Source of the DNA: Lunatimonas sp.
Lineage (GTDB): Bacteria > Bacteroidota > Bacteroidia > Cytophagales > Cyclobacteriaceae
Direction of reading: 5' to 3'
Length of the DNA stretch: 64,000 bases
NCBI RefSeq assembly: GCF_020832325.1
Contig: NZ_JAFIEU010000047.1
Span: 1-64,000, forward strand
This document shows positions 17,448 to 26,511 of the stretch, one piece after another (positions within the stretch are counted from its first letter, which is position 1; each line of letters opens with the position of its first letter). The position numbers and the translations under genes are program-made. The notes beneath the pieces are model-generated. The model made no database searches, had not been told where the DNA came from, and saw nothing but the letters and a program-made list of their open reading frames with translations.

Positions 17448-18275
17448 CTAAATTGATGGTAAACTCCTAATTATCGGAGTCCTTTTTGATCTAAAATCAA
17501 GGGTGTACATGACATTTAACCGTATAATATGCCGGTTCCTATAAATCCCAGGGTTATTAGTCGGCCCGTAGGTCCACATATGCCCTCCAAAAAACATAAA
17601 ATTATTATAGGTATACCCAATGGCAGTGTATACCCTATTTTCCTCCAGGATATCGCGCTGAAATTTTCCTGTCTCAAAAAAGATTTCATTTGAAGGTGCC
17701 AGAAAGAAAGTCTTATTTTCCATTTTTGGCTTATTCAACGGGATATAGGCCGTAATTTTATACCTATATCTATCAGTATAAATGTAATCAGCACCAACCA
17801 AATTATCCCGCTTAAATCGGTGCTCAAACCTGAATTGGTGTAGAATTTTGATACCCGACATGGATTGTGTTAGTAACCATTGATGCCATAGTCGGGGCTC
17901 TAATGTAGAATTAAGGAAGCTAGGATCATCTGGATCAGGTGTAAAATTCCAAACCAATGTAGGGCCTACCGTAACTTCAAATTGATCATTGAATAGGTAC
18001 ACAAAACCGAAGCGATTATAAATCTGGCTCATCCTGCCTACGAAATCCGACCTATTTTCTACACTATTTCTCCTTCTATAGTGATTTTCCTGATACCAAA
18101 ATACTCGATCAGACAGCCTTAATTTCAAATACAACCCGTTCCAAGATTCTGTCGTGGGTGCTAGACCTCTTCTAACAGGCGGTTCTTCCTGTTGAATTTG
18201 GCCAAAAACACTGACTGAAGCGTGAATCAGAACGAAAAGAAGCAAAGTTCTCGTATTCGAGTTTACTTTCAACAT
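17448..18275 (-). CDS. DUF2490-type outer-membrane protein, left cassette
   Basis: DUF2490 members are predicted outer-membrane barrels of unknown role. The signal peptide is LLLFVLIHASVSVFGQ. The mature part has aromatic-rich strands such as LYLKLRLSDRVFWYQENHY, a central RFEHRFKR strand and IRLNVMYTLDF near the C terminus, consistent with about 10-12 strands. The ATG at 18275 is preferred over the TTG at 18287. It follows the 653-residue gene after 14 bases and is the counterpart of the gene at 21575-22444, sharing the RFE-R(F/W)-R strand, though overall similarity is low. Confidence 0.75.
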   Translation of the reverse strand: MLKVNSNTRTLLLFVLIHASVSVFGQIQQEEPPVRRGLAPTTESWNGLYLKLRLSDRVFWYQENHYRRRNSVENRSDFVGRMSQIYNRFGFVYLFNDQFEVTVGPTLVWNFTPDPDDPSFLNSTLEPRLWHQWLLTQSMSGIKILHQFRFEHRFKRDNLVGADYIYTDRYRYKITAYIPLNKPKMENKTFFLAPSNEIFFETGKFQRDILEENRVYTAIGYTYNNFMFFGGHMWTYGPTNNPGIYRNRHIIRLNVMYTLDFRSKRTPIIRSLPSI

Positions 18276-18289
18276 AACAAGGTACAATT

Positions 18290-20251
18290 TTATAAATTAA
18301 GAGCTGATTCTATCCGACTAGCCGAGCTCCTTCTGCCCAACCTGCGCTCCAATGTCCGAGTATCTTGGGTTCTAAGTTCATGTAACCGATCTTGCAGTTT
18401 TACAATCGAATTTATATGATTCTTTATCTCTGTATAGTCCTCTTCTAAAATGAAGTTATTCAGATATTCCTTAAACAAAGTCATTCCTGCATCAAAAAGT
18501 CGTTCCTTTGCCCTCACATCATATCGACTGTAGGTAAATGGGTTAAAGGTTTCCTCCAGATATATCTTATCTAATTCTTCCATTCTTTCAAATAGAGTAG
18601 AAATATTTGGGAAACGCTTTTCAAGTTCATCTAACATATCAAGCACGACCATCCCTTTTTCTTCCTTTAACTCAAATTCCGATATTTCAGCATATTCAGA
18701 CGTTAATTTATCAAACCCACTCTCCAAGAAATTACTAACAAGTGCTTGTAGCAATTGACGTTCCTCCGCCCTTTGGGGAATGTAGCTCTGAAACAACGAA
18801 TCTATTTCTCCCTTTCTTTGAACAATTCTTGATTCCAAAACCCTCAATCGAGAGTTGACCTCAATCTCAAATAACTCCTTTTTCACATAGCTACCCATGT
18901 CCGAAACGGACTCCAATTTGTCAGATAGATAAAGAAAAAAATTAGAAAAAAAAGATTCCGACGTATCACGGGAAAACTCGGTCGGAATGAGTTTGCTCAA
19001 AGTATCTCCATTGAATAGATATGGCAACTCTTCGTCTAAAACTAATCTTTCCCACACATCGCGTTCTAGGTTGTCTAAATCCATATACCTAATCTCTCCA
19101 CTTCTTACCAAATCTACTAAGTCAGAAACAAGATACAATCGTTGCGCCTCATAGGTAAAATATGCGTAGGAAAAAGCCAATGAATCATTTCTATTTTGAT
19201 TCAATCTCAATGAATTCATTTCGGAATACATTGAAATACTATCTCTTAAGCTCTCATAAAGAATTGGAATGTTCTCAATGTGGTATACATCTTCTGTAGA
19301 CAACTCAAATTCGAATCGTCTTGTTTGAAGCGGACTCCTTTGTATAGTACCGTCGGAGTCTACTGACTCATCGAACGCAAGCAAATCTCGAACAAATCGC
19401 TTGATAAAACCATTTCCGGCTGCTTGCGCCCCAATCTCTTCCGCATCCCAAACAAATCCGTCGTTGAAATCTATTCCAAAGGAATTGCTTGACACCGTAA
19501 ATCCTAAATCCTTGCCATTTGTAAGTTTGTTTAGTTTTTCAATCGTCGAATAAAAAATAACCTCATTAATTTTCTCGTCGGTTTCCAGATCTCTGCGTAC
19601 TAACCCCAATAAAAATCCATCTTCATAAGTTCTAACCTCAGAAACAATCGTTGAATCCTCCAGATAAACCATTGACCATTCGCCCTGAAGACGCCCAGCT
19701 GGGCTTACTTCCCCTCTAATAAACTGAGTTCGCCCTCCTTCAAACCGACGGAAGTAAACGTTCCCCACCATAACTCCCCGGTCAAATTTAATCCCCTCAG
19801 ATTTTGCGCGTTCTACTATTTCTCCGTCACTGAAGGCCGACTCGGTAAATTCCCAAGCACCATGTGGCAGGGAACCTGCATAGTTCCCCTTTATTTCTAC
19901 ATCCTCACTTTCCAGACTACTTTTTACCTCGTAGTCTATCACATCCAATAAATTGACCCGATGCCTTTCTAGATCAAAAAGCCACCTGCCATCTCGCTTA
20001 TTGTCCTTAAAGTTGCCAGTTACCTTAAACTTGGTCAACTGTGTTTGGTCAAGGGAATCAATCTCCTTTGCGTCAAATCTGAAAAATCCATCGTAAATGA
20101 TGTTTCCGTCAATGCCCTCCCTGTATTCGTAAATGGCATCACCAAAAAAACTGTTAAACTCAATTTTACCCTCAAACACCGTAGTTACTTGAGCTTTAAT
20201 TGAATCAACTTGAAAATATAAAATTGCAAGAAAAAGTATAAATCTAACCAT
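18290..20251 (-). CDS. Exported MORN-like/coiled-coil protein, left cassette
   Basis: A 653-residue secreted or periplasmic protein of unknown function. A signal peptide (FILFLAILYFQVDSIKA) is followed by about four MORN-like repeats of the type G(x)6-9GxWxF in residues 20-215 (KRDGRWLFDLE, LPHGAWEFTES, LQGEWSMVYLE). The remaining two thirds is acidic and mostly helical with coiled-coil character, ending in RTLERRLGRR and a hydrophobic LNL tail. It is a clear paralogue of the 666-residue protein at 22475: shared NDSLAFS, a SFG-(x)-F-DGF segment, a NP(F/Y) segment near the end and the RT(L/M)ERRL C terminus. MORN-like repeats occur in YwqK-type proteins. Leads the left cassette. Confidence 0.65.
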   Translation of the reverse strand: MVRFILFLAILYFQVDSIKAQVTTVFEGKIEFNSFFGDAIYEYREGIDGNIIYDGFFRFDAKEIDSLDQTQLTKFKVTGNFKDNKRDGRWLFDLERHRVNLLDVIDYEVKSSLESEDVEIKGNYAGSLPHGAWEFTESAFSDGEIVERAKSEGIKFDRGVMVGNVYFRRFEGGRTQFIRGEVSPAGRLQGEWSMVYLEDSTIVSEVRTYEDGFLLGLVRRDLETDEKINEVIFYSTIEKLNKLTNGKDLGFTVSSNSFGIDFNDGFVWDAEEIGAQAAGNGFIKRFVRDLLAFDESVDSDGTIQRSPLQTRRFEFELSTEDVYHIENIPILYESLRDSISMYSEMNSLRLNQNRNDSLAFSYAYFTYEAQRLYLVSDLVDLVRSGEIRYMDLDNLERDVWERLVLDEELPYLFNGDTLSKLIPTEFSRDTSESFFSNFFLYLSDKLESVSDMGSYVKKELFEIEVNSRLRVLESRIVQRKGEIDSLFQSYIPQRAEERQLLQALVSNFLESGFDKLTSEYAEISEFELKEEKGMVVLDMLDELEKRFPNISTLFERMEELDKIYLEETFNPFTYSRYDVRAKERLFDAGMTLFKEYLNNFILEEDYTEIKNHINSIVKLQDRLHELRTQDTRTLERRLGRRSSASRIESALNL

Positions 20252-20491
20252 ATTTCACAAATCATCAATACCACTTAAACGACCAGCTTCCGCAGGAATA
20301 AGAAACAATTCATGTACCAAACCGATCATTTAGGCACTATGAAGTGGATTTCAACGCCTACAAAAATTTAAAACTAGTTAAATTCACAGTTAAATGAAAC
20401 ATAAAACCCGTAAAAATGAGCTAGTTTAGAATAGAAGAACATCACTAAAGCATGAAATGATGCCAGAAAGATTTGGGAACAATTTCCAGAA

Positions 20492-21151
20492 TCAAAATTT
20501 TAGATAAAATCCAGTATTTAAAGCAAATTGAACCAATGTTATTCCAACATTAGGATTAAATTGATATACACCTAATGAATCAGCAAACAAATCCTTCTCT
20601 CCACCATGAACAGGCATTATCATATTAATCTGCGTTACCAACCCAAACCTCTGAGAAAACGGCAACTTAACACCTCCTTCCATCGCAAACGCCAGCTTTC
20701 CAAATGACGAAAACCTGTCCTCCAACGAGGAAATATTCATTCTGCCAATTCGAAATATCCCGAACGGAACGATTGCGGCAGTCGGTTCATTGCTTTGAAA
20801 ACCTCCACCAACCATCAAAGATGAAACCTGAATTTCCCCAAGTTGTTGCCAATTTTCCATGGGAGCCGCTCTAAATTTGATATGACTGGGACTGGTCAGG
20901 TACGACGCATCCAATATAATCCCGTTTTCTAACTCAAATGAACCAACGAATTGAAAGTTAATACTTTCCCTTGGCATAACTATACCGGAGGGAGTCTTTG
21001 CATTCCCAGCTACCCTGTAGCCAACCAAAGCCCTAACACCAACTTGTTGTGAGAGAGCGAAATTACTTATGAATGTAAAGCAAAGTAATAAGTTTATTAC
21101 CAATGCGGCCTTAAATTCCTTAGTTTCCAAACATCGCTTTAACATGCTCAT
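20492..21151 (-). CDS. Outer-membrane beta-barrel-like protein, right cassette
   Basis: A 219-residue protein with a signal sequence (LVINLLLCFTFISNFALS, cut before QQVGVRALVGYR). The mature part looks like an 8-stranded barrel (VGVRALVGYRVAG, INFQFVGSFELENG, AFEMEGGVKLPF-like strands) and ends in an aromatic, NTGFYLKF. Last gene of the right cassette, 5 bases after the lipoprotein stop. It sits in the same place as the 157-residue barrel of the left cassette. Family not recognised. Confidence 0.65.
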   Translation of the reverse strand: MSMLKRCLETKEFKAALVINLLLCFTFISNFALSQQVGVRALVGYRVAGNAKTPSGIVMPRESINFQFVGSFELENGIILDASYLTSPSHIKFRAAPMENWQQLGEIQVSSLMVGGGFQSNEPTAAIVPFGIFRIGRMNISSLEDRFSSFGKLAFAMEGGVKLPFSQRFGLVTQINMIMPVHGGEKDLFADSLGVYQFNPNVGITLVQFALNTGFYLKF

Positions 21152-21155
21152 TATA

Positions 21156-21557
21156 TTATTTTCTTACCCGTTCAATGTAGGTGATTTCAAATGGCCGAAT
21201 CGTAGCCGACCTACCATCCTCCTCTATCCTGTCTTCTGTAATTGAGTCGAACTCACTTCCAAAAAAACGTATAGGAAATTCATCCACCATGTAAGCAGCA
21301 GGAAAATTACATACACGCAAAACCGACAGATTCGAATCGCCGGGAAACCGCGCGACGACGAAAAACTCCATCCTTGTTTGATCATACCTTACCATTCCAT
21401 CTACCGAGTTCCAAGATCGTAGGGGTGCTTGATTATCAAAAACACCACATGAGCCTATACTCTCAAATTCCAATATATTGCTACAAGATGAAAGCAAAAT
21501 CAACCATCCAAAAAGAAAACCTGATTTCACGCTCCAATAACATGCTTTATCGCTCAT
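21156..21557 (-). CDS. Small putative lipoprotein
   Basis: A 133-residue product from the ATG at 21557; a TTG at 21578 would make it overlap the preceding gene by four bases. FGWLILLSSCSN is a good lipobox. The mature part is beta-rich with several cysteines (GSCGVF, RVCNFP) and no recognised family. It lies between the DUF2490 and barrel genes of the right cassette and has no counterpart in the left one. Confidence 0.6.
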   Translation of the reverse strand: MSDKACYWSVKSGFLFGWLILLSSCSNILEFESIGSCGVFDNQAPLRSWNSVDGMVRYDQTRMEFFVVARFPGDSNLSVLRVCNFPAAYMVDEFPIRFFGSEFDSITEDRIEEDGRSATIRPFEITYIERVRK

Positions 21558-21574
21558 AGTTAACAAATCTGATG

Positions 21575-22444
21575 TCAATTAATGATGTTATCGATCCTAC
21601 TTCTTCCGATTCGCAACTTGGAAAAATAGTCGATGAAGAAATAAACCATGGGTCCACGGGACATGTCAATCGTACGACCATCCCCTCGAAAATTGTATTG
21701 ATGTAGATAACCAACATCAACTCTAGCCCAATCCCAAAATCTATAACCAATGCCCACAAAATTTCGGTTTTGGGCAAACTGGTTAAGATTCATGTTCGGC
21801 CCAAACTCTAGATGAAGCTCATGATAATTGACTGTGTAAAGAACATTATTGTCATAAAAATGCTTTCCATTGATTGGAACACGAAATCTGGTTCGCTGGC
21901 GCATACGATAGTTCCAAACAGGTCCGAAAGGATCGTCCACACCTCTCCATCTACTTTCAAATCGCCAACGGTGGGTCATGTTTATCCATTCCTTTCCAGC
22001 CTTTTTGATATATGCATCCTGGGTAATTTCCAGTGTAGTCCTTAGTTCATACTCGGTATCGCCTATTTGTTGCACGTCTGATGGCTGACCTTGCCGAGGA
22101 TCACTGATAAACAATGCCAGCGGACTTAAGTGAACCCTCGTAAACCGTCCAAATTGGTAGGCAATATACGGTCTTATACTGGTCCTTAAAGGCTGTTCAA
22201 ACAGGTTATTGTTTTCTAAACCACTTTGTCGTCTATGTATGATATCAAAGTAATAAAACCATGTTTTTGCATCCGAAAGATAGTCTAAAAAAATAAACTT
22301 GGAGTAAAACACTCTCTCGTCAAACATTCTCCTATCTGGCCGATCACTTACTGGAAATTCGTCCAAAATCTGTGATCTAAGCGGCAGGGCCAACATGTAA
22401 ACAGTCATCAAAAGAAATAATGACTTGTACGTATGTCTTCTCAT
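21575..22444 (-). CDS. DUF2490-type outer-membrane protein, right cassette
   Basis: A 289-residue DUF2490-like barrel. Signal peptide FLLMTVYMLALPLRSQ. Typical family strands are seen: TWFYYFDIIHRRQ, WINMTHRWRFESRW, RMRQRTRFRVPI, a conserved NxNQFAQNRNFVGIGYRF near the end and VDVGYLHQYNF. The downstream gene begins 17 bases past its stop. Second gene of the right cassette, 30 bases after the 666-residue gene. Confidence 0.75.
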   Translation of the reverse strand: MRRHTYKSLFLLMTVYMLALPLRSQILDEFPVSDRPDRRMFDERVFYSKFIFLDYLSDAKTWFYYFDIIHRRQSGLENNNLFEQPLRTSIRPYIAYQFGRFTRVHLSPLALFISDPRQGQPSDVQQIGDTEYELRTTLEITQDAYIKKAGKEWINMTHRWRFESRWRGVDDPFGPVWNYRMRQRTRFRVPINGKHFYDNNVLYTVNYHELHLEFGPNMNLNQFAQNRNFVGIGYRFWDWARVDVGYLHQYNFRGDGRTIDMSRGPMVYFFIDYFSKLRIGRSRIDNIIN

Positions 22445-22474
22445 AAAGATAATTGGTATTGATAAGGTTGGTTT

Positions 22475-24475
22475 TTATAGATCTAGGACTCTTCGGATAC
22501 GGTCAGGATTTGATTCCCGCCTAAGTCTTCTCTCCATCGTCCTCGTTTCTGCGTCAGGCATCGACGCAATTTCCACCAATCTGTCAAAGGCGTCATTCAT
22601 TTCCGCAATCAAAGGCAACAATTCTCGGTAATCTTCGACTTCAATTATCCGGTTTCTATAGTCTGGAAGCAAATACTCCATGGCTGCCAAATAGATATTT
22701 CGCTTAGTCCGTGTTTTTATATCGTGCCTGTCCATATAAGGATTGTAATCATACCGGGTGAAAGCCTCGTCAAGAATTTCCATTCTCTTACGAACCATTC
22801 CAATAGGTTCGTAGGCTTTAAGGTAGGCCTGGATAAGACCAATCATATCGAGTCCGATTTCCTGCCTCGCACGAAAACCCTCTGCATTGCTATAGGCCTG
22901 CCTGCTGATATCAAGCTTTTTGTTAAAGTTATAATAGAGGCCAAGCAGGAAGTTTGAAAGTGGTATACCATCCGAATCCATCACGTCAAAGCCCCGACCA
23001 ACATCGAAACGCGCTTCAAGGCTGTCCAAATAAGATAAAATATCCTCCTCCAATTGCTGACTAGCAATTTCACGCTCGATTTCCAATAGCGAATTACGTA
23101 AGAACGAGTCAAATCGGCTGATATACTCTGCCTTTTGCTGCGCATAAGCGAGCATGTTAAAAACTATCCCTTCTCCGTTTACAAGAGAGGCACCGTTATC
23201 GACGATGCGATACCTTGATTCCCCGTCAAATGTATAAGTAATGGTGTCAACACGATTAATCCCTTGGATACCATCTTGATAGTAAAAATCCCTACTCTGG
23301 TACTTAAATTCATCTCCCTTTAAACGCTCTACCTCCTGACTGAGCAACTCAAACTTGGCAAGTGAATTCTCGTAAAGCTTGAAAGAAAACGCCAAACTAT
23401 CATTTTTCTGCCTGTTCAACGATAAGGAAGAGTTATTGATGAATTTCTGAATATCAGAAATACTTTGATCTATCAAATCAGCGGCTTCACTTAACGCTGC
23501 CTCTTCTGCTTTTGTAAATGTATACTCAAAACGACGGGTTGCTCCGAAATCAATGAGGTCAATTCCCTCTAACTCCAATCCCCCTATTTCTCTACTTTTC
23601 AGGACGTTTAATGCTTCTCCAAGTACCTTGTTTCCCAAAAACTGAGAGGCCTCTTCCTCAGAAATACTGGGAAAACCGTCATCGAATACAAGGCCAAAAG
23701 ACCTATCTCCCATTTTAAAATCAAGATCACTATCTTCCCTTTGCAACGCAGCCAGCTTTTCAATTACACTTTCGTATTCCACATCAAACACCGCAACCGA
23801 TTCGTTCCTATTTTCTAATCTAAGGTTTGTCAAAAAACCATTATCGTACATGCGGGTTTCAAAATACTTTACGGCATCAATTGAATACTCCATCGACCAC
23901 TCACCATCAAAAAAACTATCGGCGCTAAAATTTCCCCTAACAAGCGTTTGCCCTTCCGAACCATCCATGCTAAACCGAAATGGTCCCGCTTTCATGCCCT
24001 CGCTAAAAAAAACCTCCAAAGACTTAGCGTTCTTTCCAGTTTTCCCATTCACCACTTCCTTCTCCTCGAATACCCAGTTTCCTATCGCCTTTCCGGATTC
24101 GTATACCGCCCTTAAGCTTGTTGATAATCCATTTATAGTTGTCTCGGCTTTAAAATTATCTGTTACGGTCTCTACCGTTATATCATAAAAATTATTTTTA
24201 TAAATCCAATTGCCGTGCTTCTTACCATTTTCATAGATGCCTGATATCCTTCTCTGAACAAACCTTCCTGCCTCATCAAAATATTCGGAGGAATAAAAAA
24301 ATGGTCCATCAAAAACATTTATCGAATCCCTAACAAAAAACGAATATTCAGCTTCGCCAACCTCATCACCAAGAGAAAATGATCCTTTATAGGTAAAAAT
24401 ATCCTGTGCTTCCAAATCGAAACAGGAAATTAAAAAACAGGTCAGTAAATACACTTTTAATATACTTTTGAACAT
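22475..24475 (-). CDS. Exported MORN-like/coiled-coil protein, right cassette
   Basis: A 666-residue paralogue of the protein at 18290. Signal peptide VYLLTCFLISCFDLEAQ; a Cys in the h-region makes a lipoprotein possible, but the lipobox is poor. MORN-like repeats fill about residues 25-210 (GKKHGNWIYKNN, GKAIGNWVFEE, GMKAGPFRFSMDG, FFDGEWSMEY). Then come an acidic helical region with NDSLAFSFKLYENSLAKFELL and a C terminus RTMERRLRRESNPDRIRRVLDL-like in composition, matching the paralogue. No catalytic motif is seen. It probably acts as a periplasmic or surface scaffold with the barrel proteins encoded behind it (inference). Confidence 0.65.
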   Translation of the reverse strand: MFKSILKVYLLTCFLISCFDLEAQDIFTYKGSFSLGDEVGEAEYSFFVRDSINVFDGPFFYSSEYFDEAGRFVQRRISGIYENGKKHGNWIYKNNFYDITVETVTDNFKAETTINGLSTSLRAVYESGKAIGNWVFEEKEVVNGKTGKNAKSLEVFFSEGMKAGPFRFSMDGSEGQTLVRGNFSADSFFDGEWSMEYSIDAVKYFETRMYDNGFLTNLRLENRNESVAVFDVEYESVIEKLAALQREDSDLDFKMGDRSFGLVFDDGFPSISEEEASQFLGNKVLGEALNVLKSREIGGLELEGIDLIDFGATRRFEYTFTKAEEAALSEAADLIDQSISDIQKFINNSSLSLNRQKNDSLAFSFKLYENSLAKFELLSQEVERLKGDEFKYQSRDFYYQDGIQGINRVDTITYTFDGESRYRIVDNGASLVNGEGIVFNMLAYAQQKAEYISRFDSFLRNSLLEIEREIASQQLEEDILSYLDSLEARFDVGRGFDVMDSDGIPLSNFLLGLYYNFNKKLDISRQAYSNAEGFRARQEIGLDMIGLIQAYLKAYEPIGMVRKRMEILDEAFTRYDYNPYMDRHDIKTRTKRNIYLAAMEYLLPDYRNRIIEVEDYRELLPLIAEMNDAFDRLVEIASMPDAETRTMERRLRRESNPDRIRRVLDL

Positions 24476-24703
24476 ATGATACCCTTTCGATTGGATTTAT
24501 TAACGGCGCTGTTTTTTTGATGTTTCCACCGGTAAAACTACGAAACACAATATAATTAACCTAGGCAAACAGAATTTAGTTCTTGTTTTTGATTTTAATT
24601 TAAATTAGAATGAAATTCACATTCCCAACAAATTTGGAATAATATTTGTTATTTTTGCTCTAAATAAAAAAATCTACACCAATTCCATCTCAATTAAAAG
24701 GTC

Positions 24704-25039
24704 ATGTGTAAATTCAATCCGGCTATTCTGATTACTACAATCTTTTTGATAATTTGCCTTCTTGAATCTTGCGTTTCGAACCGAAAGGCACTCAGTCAGT
24801 GGATAGGAGCCAACCAAAACGAACTGATTGAAAAGTGGGGAGAACCAGATCGAATAGAAAAGGATGGCATCATGTCAATTTGGATTTACGACCGCTTTAC
24901 CGACAAATTTCCTGGCACAACTGGCACTAGATCCATGGCCTCGGGAGAATCTGGAGAATCAGACTACGACAATGCCACCGCTGTAAGATTCATCATAGGG
25001 CCGGGCCGAAATATTGTAAAATACGAATTGGAAAACTAA
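24704..25039 (+). CDS. Small lipoprotein, SmpA/OmlA-like
   Basis: A 111-residue lipoprotein: LIICLLESCVSN is a lipobox with Cys at residue 23. The segment IGANQNELIEKWGEPDRIEKDG matches the G-x-(S/T)-x-x-x-(V/L)-x-x-x-x-G-x-P-x start of SmpA/BamE-like and DUF2845-type domains, which bind outer-membrane partners. The end is beta-rich (AVRFIIGPGRNIVKYEL). It is on the plus strand directly before the response regulator (75 bases to the preferred start) and divergent from the right cassette. Confidence 0.65.
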   Translation: MCKFNPAILITTIFLIICLLESCVSNRKALSQWIGANQNELIEKWGEPDRIEKDGIMSIWIYDRFTDKFPGTTGTRSMASGESGESDYDNATAVRFIIGPGRNIVKYELEN

Positions 25040-25114
25040 AGACAATTTCCTTTATTACAGCTAATGTATTCCAAAAATAAGGGATGCTATCGCAACAACC
25101 ATTTACAAGTCTGT

Positions 25115-26497
25115 ATGTCCGGAATTTTACTAATAGAAGATGACTTAACCTACTCAAAGGTGATCCGGAAATTTTTGGAGAAGAATAGTTTTTCCGTTAC
25201 GACCGCAATTACACTAAAGGAGGCACACCTTGCGCTTAAAAAAATTACTTTCTCCCTCGTCATAACCGATTACCGGCTACCAGACGGTACAGGCATGGAA
25301 CTCCTAGAATACTGCAATGTAAACCTGCCAGACCTACCGGTGATCCTTATCACCAACTATTCCGATATCCGAACCGCTGTACGTTCCATGAAACTGGGAG
25401 CAGTAGAGTATATCACCAAACCCATCAATCCGGATGAATTGCTGCTCACGGTAAAAGAAGCTCTCTCTATACCTAAACAGGTTATTTCCAGCCAAAAATC
25501 AACCAAGACGGCAGGGGAATCCTACTTTGTGGGAGAAAGCCTGCAAGCGCAAAATCTCGAAAAACAAATCAACCTCGTGGCACCTACGGACATGAGTGTA
25601 TTGGTCCTCGGCGAAAGCGGCACCGGAAAGGAATTTATCTCCAAGCGCATCCACCAAAAATCCCTTCGCAAAGATGGTCCATTTGTCGCGGTAGACTGTG
25701 GGGCATTGTCTGCAGAACTGGCAGCAAGCGAACTCTTTGGGCATGTAAAAGGAGCATTTACCGGTGCGGTAGAAAACAAAACCGGCCACTTCGAAGCAGC
25801 CGATAAGGGCACCTTGTTTCTGGACGAAATCGGAAACCTGAGTTATGAAATCCAGATCAAATTACTACGGGCGATACAGGAGCGCCGCATACGAAAAGTT
25901 GGTGGAAACAAAGACATCCCCGTGGATGTACGCATCATCGCTGCCACCAATGACGCCCTTCGCGACAGCGCCTCTACAGGCAGCTTCCGCGAAGACCTCT
26001 ACTACCGGATCAACGAATTCAGCATTCACGCCGCTCCGCTACGCGAGCGGACAGCAGACTTCGATGGGATTCTCTCCCTCTTTCTCCAACAAAGCAATGA
26101 AAAGCTCAACAAACACGTCACTGGCCTCAGCGAAGAGGTCAGCACATGTTTTAAAAAATACCCCTGGCCTGGAAATCTCCGTGAACTTAAAAATGTGGTC
26201 CGACGGGCCGTCCTGCTCACCGGAGAAGGCGAAATCCAACTCGATGCCATTCCGGAAGAACTAACCCTACCCCCTACAGCTATTCCCGAAACCCAGCCTG
26301 ATCAAGAACACCAGCCTGAAAAGCAGCCTATCACCTCCACAGAAGACCTGAGAGGCAGCTTTGAAGATCAGGAAAGGGCACTGATAATCCAAACCTTGGA
26401 ATCCGTTCGTCACAATAAATCCCAGGCGGCAAAAATCCTGAAAATGGACCGGAAAACCCTCTATGCCAAAATTGAAAAATACGGGATCTATTCCTAA
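25115..26497 (+). CDS. Sigma-54-dependent response regulator (NtrC family)
   Basis: A 460-residue activator with three domains. The receiver spans 1-115, with acidic pair EDD near 8-10, phospho-Asp52 in TDYRLPDG and the Lys in TKP. The AAA+ domain has Walker A GESGTGKE and a full GAFTGA loop, which contacts sigma-54. A Fis-type helix-turn-helix ends the protein (NKSQAAKILKMDRKTLYAKI). It therefore should hydrolyse ATP to open sigma-54 promoters once phosphorylated. The start at 25115 (MSGILLIEDD) fits the receiver fold; the ATG at 25064 would add 17 non-homologous residues. No histidine kinase is adjacent. It converges on the GH20 gene with 14 bases between. Confidence 0.92.
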   Translation: MSGILLIEDDLTYSKVIRKFLEKNSFSVTTAITLKEAHLALKKITFSLVITDYRLPDGTGMELLEYCNVNLPDLPVILITNYSDIRTAVRSMKLGAVEYITKPINPDELLLTVKEALSIPKQVISSQKSTKTAGESYFVGESLQAQNLEKQINLVAPTDMSVLVLGESGTGKEFISKRIHQKSLRKDGPFVAVDCGALSAELAASELFGHVKGAFTGAVENKTGHFEAADKGTLFLDEIGNLSYEIQIKLLRAIQERRIRKVGGNKDIPVDVRIIAATNDALRDSASTGSFREDLYYRINEFSIHAAPLRERTADFDGILSLFLQQSNEKLNKHVTGLSEEVSTCFKKYPWPGNLRELKNVVRRAVLLTGEGEIQLDAIPEELTLPPTAIPETQPDQEHQPEKQPITSTEDLRGSFEDQERALIIQTLESVRHNKSQAAKILKMDRKTLYAKIEKYGIYS

Positions 26498-26511
26498 AAC
26501 ACGGTAAAGCC

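Noticed and set aside
24633-24657. Promoter before the small lipoprotein (TTTG then TATTTTTG).
   Set aside because: The -7 box is good but the spacing is 13 bases instead of about 19.
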